The notes under the pieces are model-generated. The model did no database searches, was not told where the DNA came from, and worked only from the letters and a program-made list of their open reading frames with translations. Position numbers and translations under genes: made by a program. Below are positions 13,419 through 18,007 of a stretch of DNA of 18,007 bases, piece by piece (the first letter of the stretch is position 1; each line of letters starts with the position of its first letter). The stretch comes from 2-02-FULL-66-22 sp964576535. GTDB taxonomy: Bacteria; Methylomirabilota; Methylomirabilia; Methylomirabilales; 2-02-FULL-66-22. The DNA is taken from assembly GCA_964576535.1 (NCBI GenBank), contig CAZNWB010000065.1, forward strand, positions 1 to 18,007, written 5' to 3'.

Positions 13419-14993
13419 GTGCGACCCTTCCGACAGCGGCTCGCGATAGGCCTTTTGCTCGCGCTGCTCATCGCCACTTCCCAGGCAGGAGCGGCGGCAA
13501 CGCTCCCGGACGAGATCCGCCTGCCCATCACCGAGCACACCTTGACGAACGGGATGCGGATCCTCGTCGTGGAGCGGCGGGAGTCGCCAACCTTCTCCGC
13601 CTATCTTCGTTTCAAGGTCGGAAGCGCCAACGAGGTCCCCGGCCAGACCGGACTCGCCCACCTGCTCGAGCACATGATGTTCAAAGGCACCACGCTCTTC
13701 GGGACGACGGACCCCGAGGGGGAGAGGCCCATCCTGGACAAGATCGATGCGAAGCACCTCGCGCTTCACGCCGAGCGCGCCAGGACCCGCGGAGCCGGCG
13801 GCGTGGCGGACACATCGGTCGTGGCGAAGCTGGAACAGGAGATCGCCGATCTGGAGGCGCAGGCGAAGCCGTTCGTCATTCGCAACGAGCTGTGGGAGGT
13901 CTACCGGCGGAACGGGGGGGTTCGCTTGAATGCGTCCACTTCCCGCGAGGGCACGCAGTATTTCGTGAGCCTCCCGAAGAACCGCCTGGAACTCTGGGCC
14001 CTCCTGGAATCGGATCGGATCCGGAACCCGGTCTTTCGCGAGTTCTACACCGAGCGAGAGGTGGTGAAGGAGGAACGCCGGCAGCGCGTGGATACAAGCC
14101 CCCGGGGCCAGCTGCTCGAGGCCGCACTGGCCAACGCCTTTGTCGCCCTCCCCTACCGCCATCCCGTGCTGGGGTGGCCGGCCGAGCTGGAAAATCTCAC
14201 GCGGCCTCAGGCGCGGGAATTCTTTCGGACCTACTATGCTCCGAATAACGCGCTGGCCGTCCTCGTCGGCGACCTGGACGCGACCGAGGTGCTCCACGTC
14301 ATACAACGATATTTCGGAAGCATCCCCGCCCAACCGATTCCGACACCGCCCGCCCTGGAAGAGCCCCCGCAACTCGGCGAGCGTCGGATCCGGGTCGAAT
14401 TCCCCGCGGAGCCGCAATTGCTCTGGCTGTATCGGATCCCTGCGCTCGGGCACGCGGACATGCATGCCCTGAGCGTGCTCGGGGCCCTGCTGGGGGACGG
14501 CCGGTCATCCCGTCTCCACAAGCGCCTGGTGGAGGAGGAACGCTTGGTTACGAGCATCGGCGCCGGGCCCTGGTTCCTGCGCTATGGGGGACTGTTCCTG
14601 GTCCAGGCAACGCCTCGGGCGCCCCACACCCTGGATGAGGTCGAGGCGGCCATCGCGCAGGAGCTTGCCCGCATCCAAGCGGAGCCTCCCACCGACCGGG
14701 AGCTCTTGAAGGTGCGCAATCAAATGGAGTCCTCCACGATCCGCGGGCTGATGTCCAACAGCGGGCTCGCCTCCCGGCTGGGAGAGGCCTGGGCACTCAT
14801 GGGGGACTGGCGCTTCGCCTTCGAAGAGCCGAAGCACATCCAGGCCGTCACGGCCGCGGAAGTGGTGGAGGCAGCCAAGCGGTATCTCGTCCCGCAGCAG
14901 CGGACAGCGGCCTGGCTGGTGCGTGGCACTGCGGCGCTTCCCCGCCCCGCCGCCGGACGGCCCACAGTTGATCAGCCCTGGGATGCCAATTGA
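13419..14993 (+). CDS. M16 family zinc metalloprotease, catalytic subunit, exported
   Basis: 524 residues from GTG 13419, with TGAGGA about ten bases upstream. Residues 1-26 form a signal peptide ending near AGAAA, so it acts in the periplasm. The inverted zinc motif HxxEH is H81-L-L-E84-H85. The third ligand is Glu219 within EREVVKEE, with the usual helper Glu212 seven residues before. The distance from H85 to Glu219 is about 134 residues, against about 77 in pitrilysin, owing to an insertion of about 55 residues (about 95-155) with a predicted coiled coil. A second M16 domain half follows (about 250-500), with ALLGDGRSSRLHKRLVEEE. It probably degrades peptides together with the next gene's non-catalytic partner; the substrate is unknown. 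Confidence 0.9.
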   Translation: MRPFRQRLAIGLLLALLIATSQAGAAATLPDEIRLPITEHTLTNGMRILVVERRESPTFSAYLRFKVGSANEVPGQTGLAHLLEHMMFKGTTLFGTTDPEGERPILDKIDAKHLALHAERARTRGAGGVADTSVVAKLEQEIADLEAQAKPFVIRNELWEVYRRNGGVRLNASTSREGTQYFVSLPKNRLELWALLESDRIRNPVFREFYTEREVVKEERRQRVDTSPRGQLLEAALANAFVALPYRHPVLGWPAELENLTRPQAREFFRTYYAPNNALAVLVGDLDATEVLHVIQRYFGSIPAQPIPTPPALEEPPQLGERRIRVEFPAEPQLLWLYRIPALGHADMHALSVLGALLGDGRSSRLHKRLVEEERLVTSIGAGPWFLRYGGLFLVQATPRAPHTLDEVEAAIAQELARIQAEPPTDRELLKVRNQMESSTIRGLMSNSGLASRLGEAWALMGDWRFAFEEPKHIQAVTAAEVVEAAKRYLVPQQRTAAWLVRGTAALPRPAAGRPTVDQPWDAN

Positions 14994-14996
14994 TAT

Positions 14997-15098
14997 CGAT
15001 CCGAAATCCGAAGGAAGCCACAAGGATAATGCCTGATGTCCAGGCGTACTCTCTCCTCCGGCAGGGAGCGGCTGGTGTGTGACCCGGATTTCGGATCG
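14997..15098. repeat. 14-bp inverted repeat pair spanning 102 bp
   Basis: CGATCCGAAATCCG at 14997-15010 and its exact reverse complement at 15085-15098 flank 74 bases that include the sequence CTGATGTCC, present again just outside at 15102-15110. It begins 4 bases after the stop of the first M16 gene. It resembles a small non-coding repeat element inserted at the gene junction; no transposase or clear target-site duplication is visible. Confidence 0.6.
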
Positions 15099-16718
15099 GG
15101 GCTGATGTCCCGCCGGCCCCTGCCGTCTGCCCTTCGCGCTATGCGCCATGCCCTTTGCGCTTCCCTCCCCCAATCGACCCCTCGACCACTTGACCAATCG
15201 ACCAGACCGCTGCCCGCTGGTACTCCGCATTCCGCACTCCGCATTCCGCATTTCGTCTGCCTGCTGCCCCCTGTCCTTCTCCTCTCACTCCTGTTCCTGC
15301 TGGGCTGCGCCATAGACGGGCCGTCCAAGCACGGTCCGCGCCAGTCGCCAGGCTCGGCGCTGGTCCAGCGGATGACCTTCCCGCCCCTCCAGGTCACGGT
15401 CCCGCGCGTGGGACGCGAGGTCGAGCGGCGGGTCCTGGACAACGGCATCATCCTGTACCTGGTGGAGGATCGATTCCTCCCGGTGCTGGATGTCTCCGTC
15501 GTCTTTCGCGCCGGTACCCTGTACGAGCCGGACGCACGGCCTGGCGTGGCCCAGCTCACCGCGTCGCAGCTTCGAAACGGCGGCACGCGCAGCCTGCGCT
15601 TTGACGCGCTGAACGAGGAGCTGGAGGTCCTGGGCGCCTCCCTGGAGACGTCGGTTTCGGGTGAAGCCATCTCCTTCAGCCTCGGTGCCCTGGCCAAGGA
15701 TGCCGACCGGCTCCTCCAGATTCTCGCGGACGTGATTCGCCAGCCCGCCTTTGACCCCGATCCGCTCCAGACGGCCAAAGGGCGGATCGTCGAGGATCTC
15801 CGCCGCCTGCCGGACAGCCCGCCGCGGCTCCTGGCCCGGGAATTCAACCGGACCATGTACACCGAGGCCCATCCGCTGGGGCGTCCCCTCACGCCCGCGC
15901 AGGTTGAGGCCATCCGGCGCGAGGACCTCGAGGCCTATCACCGGCGCTTCTTCCACCCCAACAACATGATGCTGGCGGTGGTCGGCGACTTCCGCCGCGA
16001 GGAGATGCTGGCCAAGATCCAAGCGGTCTTCGGCGACTGGTCCCGGGTGTCCCTGAGCCTCCCGCCGATCCCCGAGGCACAGCCGCGCTTCGAGCGGGGC
16101 GTGTACATCCTGCCCCGCGGGCTCGCGCAGGCGAGTCTGGCCCTGGGTCATTTCGGCATCAAGCGGACCAATCCCGACCGGTACGCCATCGAGATCATGG
16201 ATCTCATCCTCGGGGGCAGTGGCTTCACCAGCCGGATCATGGAACGGGTCCGGACGGAGGAGGGGCTGGCCTACTCCGTGGGAACGAGCTTTCCCACCAC
16301 CTCCCCGGACATCAGCCTCTTCCGGGCCACGGTGCAGACGAAGAACGAAAACGTGCCCCGCGCCGTGAACGCCATCCTGGAGGAGATGACCCGCATCCAG
16401 CGCGAGCCAGTGACTCCCGAGGAATTGGAACGGGCAAAGGAGGCCATCAGCAACTCCTTTGTCTTTCGCTTCACCTCCCGCTTCGGGACGGTGGTGCAAC
16501 TCCTGACCCTGGAATTCGACGGCTACCCTTCCGACTACTACGAAACCCTCCTGGACCGCTACCTGGCGGTCACCGCGGCCGACATCCAGCGGGTGGCCCG
16601 CCAGTACCTCCGTCCGGACGCGTCCACCATCGTCGTGGTCGGGGACGCCACGAAGTTCGAGTCCGCCATGGGCACGTTCGGACCGATCCATCGCCTGTCC
16701 GTGGATCCCCCCGGGTAA
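15036..16718 (+). CDS. M16 family peptidase-like protein, non-catalytic subunit, probable lipoprotein
   Basis: The frame gives 560 residues from ATG 15036 (AAGGA nine bases upstream), but the true start is doubtful. Residues 1-75 are translated from inverted and tandem repeats and look artificial; only afterwards comes a lipoprotein-type signal, LLLSLLFLLGC, with Cys near residue 91. A lipoprotein signal so far inside is abnormal; no in-frame ATG or GTG lies between the repeats and the signal, only CTG codons (15261, 15264). The mature part is an M16 domain pair. The HxxEH site is lost: where the first gene has AHLLEHMM this one has AQLTASQL. The second half has LILGGSGFTSRIMERVRTEE, the usual M16 signature. 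It is probably the structural partner of the upstream protease, 42 bases away, anchored to the outer membrane. Confidence 0.85.
   Translation: MSRRTLSSGRERLVCDPDFGSGLMSRRPLPSALRAMRHALCASLPQSTPRPLDQSTRPLPAGTPHSALRIPHFVCLLPPVLLLSLLFLLGCAIDGPSKHGPRQSPGSALVQRMTFPPLQVTVPRVGREVERRVLDNGIILYLVEDRFLPVLDVSVVFRAGTLYEPDARPGVAQLTASQLRNGGTRSLRFDALNEELEVLGASLETSVSGEAISFSLGALAKDADRLLQILADVIRQPAFDPDPLQTAKGRIVEDLRRLPDSPPRLLAREFNRTMYTEAHPLGRPLTPAQVEAIRREDLEAYHRRFFHPNNMMLAVVGDFRREEMLAKIQAVFGDWSRVSLSLPPIPEAQPRFERGVYILPRGLAQASLALGHFGIKRTNPDRYAIEIMDLILGGSGFTSRIMERVRTEEGLAYSVGTSFPTTSPDISLFRATVQTKNENVPRAVNAILEEMTRIQREPVTPEELERAKEAISNSFVFRFTSRFGTVVQLLTLEFDGYPSDYYETLLDRYLAVTAADIQRVARQYLRPDASTIVVVGDATKFESAMGTFGPIHRLSVDPPG
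15128..15160 (+). repeat. imperfect 21-bp spaced direct repeat
   Basis: TGCCCTTCGCGC (15128-15139) recurs as TGCCCTTTGCGC (15149-15160), 21 bases on, with GCGCTATGCGCCATG between. This is the degenerate form of a GCGCTAT-type heptamer tract. Confidence 0.5.
15172..15203 (+). repeat. octamer tandem repeat (NNTCGACC) x4
   Basis: Four consecutive 8-mers: AATCGACC, CCTCGACC, ACTTGACC and AATCGACC. Loss or gain of a unit would shift the reading frame of anything translated through it. Confidence 0.75.
15223..15257 (+). repeat. heptamer tandem repeat (YTCCGCA) x4 plus one degenerate unit
   Basis: CTCCGCA, TTCCGCA, CTCCGCA, TTCCGCA and then the degenerate TTTCGTC. The unit is 7 bases, so copy-number change is frame-shifting. 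On the opposite strand it reads GGAATGCGGAGTGCGG, the familiar heptamer type that generates spurious MRNAECGMR-like proteins in annotations. Confidence 0.8.
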
Positions 16719-16739
16719 CCCCAGATATCTCACCGCCAA

Positions 16740-16794
16740 TCCCGCCGGGGCGGGACAAGAATCCAATGACGCGCCGATTTCACGGTCGAAATCG
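16740..16794 (+). terminator. two short hairpins after the M16 pair, possible terminator
   Basis: TCCCGC-CGGG-GCGGGA (16740-16755) and CGATTTC-ACGGTC-GAAATCG (16775-16794) are perfect 6- and 7-bp stems. Neither is followed by a proper T run (only GTTACT), so termination is possible but weakly supported. Confidence 0.35.
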
Positions 16795-16998
16795 TTACTC
16801 ACGACATGAGGCAAGGCGGCCACGTCCTACGGTGGAGGAGGGAGATGCATTTGGCAGGGGATGGACGAGATGGCTTCCTTTGCGCATCCCATCCTCGGGG
16901 ATGTCGCGGGCCAGGGCAACCCGCCCCCATTCAGGTCAGGGTTACGACATTGACGGGGGGTAGTAGCCGAGAGACGAGAAAGGGGGTTGTCCACTACG
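16795..16998. other. intergenic stretch without a supported gene
   Basis: It lies between the convergent M16 operon and the DUF4258/DUF2283 operon. Short open frames exist, including one after GGAGGAGGGAG (16834-16845), but their products are unrecognised. AACCC and GGGTT (about 16919-16944) could form a small hairpin on the minus strand after the last DUF2283 gene. Confidence 0.4.
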
Positions 16999-17244
16999 TC
17001 AACAACGTCCCCCACTCCCGTCCCCCACTCCGACCTTCGGGAGCAGGTCCTTCCGCTCGACCGTCCGCCTCTCGGGTGTCGTGAAGAGCCGGCTGGCGCC
17101 CAGCACCTCGATGCCGACGAGCTTCTCCCCTGCCGCGAAGTCGAGGGCGATGTCCTGCGTCAGTCGGACTACCCGGCACTGATACTGTCCCTCCAGCAGG
17201 CGGATATGCAGCGCATCAGCCTCTTTGTCGTATGTGATTCTCAT
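16999..17244 (-). CDS. DUF2283 protein, second copy
   Basis: 81 residues from ATG 17244; the ribosome site TAGGAG overlaps the stop of the preceding gene, six bases away. It opens MRITYDKEADALHIRL, the DUF2283 signature, and continues with DIALDFAAGEKLVGIEVLGA. These are short beta-rich proteins found beside DUF4258 or in toxin-antitoxin-like pairs. The C-terminus has a longer basic and Gly-rich tail than its neighbour's. It is a diverged paralogue of the gene just upstream. Function is unproven; an antitoxin role is inferred from neighbourhood. Confidence 0.82.
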   Translation of the reverse strand: MRITYDKEADALHIRLLEGQYQCRVVRLTQDIALDFAAGEKLVGIEVLGASRLFTTPERRTVERKDLLPKVGVGDGSGGRC

Positions 17245-17250
17245 TGGCTC

Positions 17251-17451
17251 CTACTCTACCAATTGAAACTCCATCCTTCGCGTTTCCGTCACCCGCCTCG
17301 ACGCATCCAGAATCTCGAGGGAAATCAGATTTCCCACGTCATCGTAATCAAGGATGACGCCCGGCTTCTCCTCGTCACTTTCAGCCACCGGGGTATTCTC
17401 CTTCAGGATCACGGTGAGCGTGTCCGTCCTTGGATCATAGGCAACTTTCAT
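17251..17451 (-). CDS. DUF2283 protein, first copy
   Basis: 66 residues. ATG 17451 is chosen over an ATG five codons earlier because GGAGG lies five bases upstream, and because it overlaps the DUF4258 stop by four bases (ATGA), a typical translational coupling. It begins MKVAYDPRTDTLTVIL and has GVILDYDDVGNLISLEILDA, the DUF2283 pattern. It is acidic, as antitoxin-like partners often are. Together with the DUF4258 gene it forms the core of a toxin-antitoxin-like unit; the second DUF2283 copy follows six bases on. Confidence 0.85.
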   Translation of the reverse strand: MKVAYDPRTDTLTVILKENTPVAESDEEKPGVILDYDDVGNLISLEILDASRRVTETRRMEFQLVE

Positions 17452-17732
17452 GTTTCCTCCCTCCAATACTTCGAAATCTTGCTCGTGCGATACGCGGTCA
17501 CAACCTCTGCGGGTTCCCGGTCAATGTCCACAACTACCCGGACGAGGTACATCCTGGCCCCCTCGCCCATTGCCATCCTGGACTGCAGCACAACGCGTCC
17601 TGGGCGCACATCAAATTGCTGCTCGGGGGCAGAAAGAACCGACCGAATCGTATCGTCGCTCAAGCCACGCCTTCCCATCTCGAACTCAGCATGAGGGCTG
17701 ATCGCGAAGTGCTGAATCGAATGGGGTGTCAC
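17448..17732 (-). CDS. DUF4258 protein, candidate toxin of a TA-like module
   Basis: 94 residues from GTG 17732, chosen because GGGAGG lies about six bases upstream; the frame is open to 17888 but the earlier part has no start context. The core, HFAISPHAEFEMGRRGLSDD, then a region ending in VVTAYRTSKISKYW, fits DUF4258, a small RelE-like fold. Family members often pair with DUF2283 or a helix-turn-helix antitoxin. The conserved His/Glu start (SPHAEFEM) and the final TAYRTSK-type motif are present. It is the first gene of the three-gene operon, overlapping the next by four bases. Toxicity is inferred from fold and context only. Confidence 0.8.
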   Translation of the reverse strand: MTPHSIQHFAISPHAEFEMGRRGLSDDTIRSVLSAPEQQFDVRPGRVVLQSRMAMGEGARMYLVRVVVDIDREPAEVVTAYRTSKISKYWREET

Positions 17733-18007
17733 GCTCGCCTCCCACCTTGGCACCGCCAGGAGCATGATATGCGTGGGGCCCTGGGCTTCAGCGGTGATAG
17801 CATACAGGAGCGCGGGGGCATTGGCTAGCGCGAAGGAGGCGAAGGCGTCCCGAGGAATCCCCCCAGCGCATGAGTGGGGTTCACTCACTTTCGGGAGAGA
17901 GCGAGCTCCGTCGCACGGGCAAAGGGCCAGGCGCGAGGATGGGTGGCGCGATCGAGCTGATGAGTTGGGCGGCGACCATCGCTCGCTCCCTGGGGAGAGG
18001 CAGCGCG
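17733..18007. other. right-edge region, no supported gene
   Basis: It presumably includes the promoter of the DUF4258 operon, but no clear -35/-10 pair was found. A 32-codon minus-strand frame (about 17880-17978) has no recognisable domain. Confidence 0.4.

Noticed and set aside
13402..13449. 15-codon plus-strand frame overlapping the M16 start, possible leader peptide
   Set aside because: No attenuator structure or codon bias; short frames like this occur by chance.
14505..15251. Minus-strand frame starting with an MRNAECGMR-like sequence
   Set aside because: It is the translation of the heptamer repeat joined to an antisense shadow of the M16 gene, a known type of spurious prediction.
17880..17978. 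32-codon minus-strand frame near the right edge
   Set aside because: No ribosome site or domain; a vague likeness to a CBS-domain start is not convincing.

Overview
The window is GC-rich (apart from one AT-rich island) and densely coded on both strands, with bacterial Shine-Dalgarno sites, sigma70-like promoters and rho-independent terminators. No rRNA, tRNA, IS element or CRISPR array was seen. A polyhydroxyalkanoate (PHA) module with a class III-type synthase, a CsoR/CopA copper module, a YtkA/NapH-type polyferredoxin and degenerate heptamer/octamer repeats suggest an environmental Gram-negative-like bacterium. An uncultured NC10/Rokubacteria/deltaproteobacterial-type lineage is a guess, not shown by the sequence.

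Layout. 1-84: possible tail of a plus-strand gene, then a strong terminator (239-281) and about 630 bases with no supported gene. 921-2399: a thioredoxin-NHL repeat protein whose reading frame carries an in-frame UGA (1056-1058) exactly at the first Cys of its CxxC redox site, followed at the right distance by a bacterial SECIS-like hairpin. I read it as an unrecognised selenoprotein; a conventional gene call would start at 1257 and lose the catalytic domain. 2412-2876: the C-terminal remnant of a family III CoA-transferase. 2876-5768: PHA module, phaC, phaE-like and phaR (plus) and a convergent phasin (minus). The phasin promoter has a perfect 15-nt palindrome between -35 and -10, a likely repressor operator, with PhaR the obvious candidate. 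An AT-rich island lies upstream of it.

6100-10253 (minus): copper operon csoR, a geranylgeranyl-reductase-like flavoprotein, and copA, behind a TTGACA promoter with a perfect CsoR-type operator. 10375-12917 (minus): a membrane polyferredoxin with an N-terminal YtkA/FixH-like domain, a 72-aa acidic protein and a 29-aa single-helix membrane protein, closed by a strong terminator. 13419-16718 (plus): an M16 protease pair, one with an intact HxxEH zinc site and one, a lipoprotein-like partner, without it. A patch of inverted and tandem short repeats is wedged between them and read into the second gene's N-terminus. 16999-17732 (minus): a DUF4258-DUF2283-DUF2283 toxin-antitoxin-like operon.

The PHA genes work together: PhaC/PhaE polymerise, the phasin coats granules, and PhaR probably senses PHA and represses the phasin. 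CsoR derepresses CopA when Cu(I) is high. The selenoprotein implies that selA, selB, selC and selD lie elsewhere in the genome.
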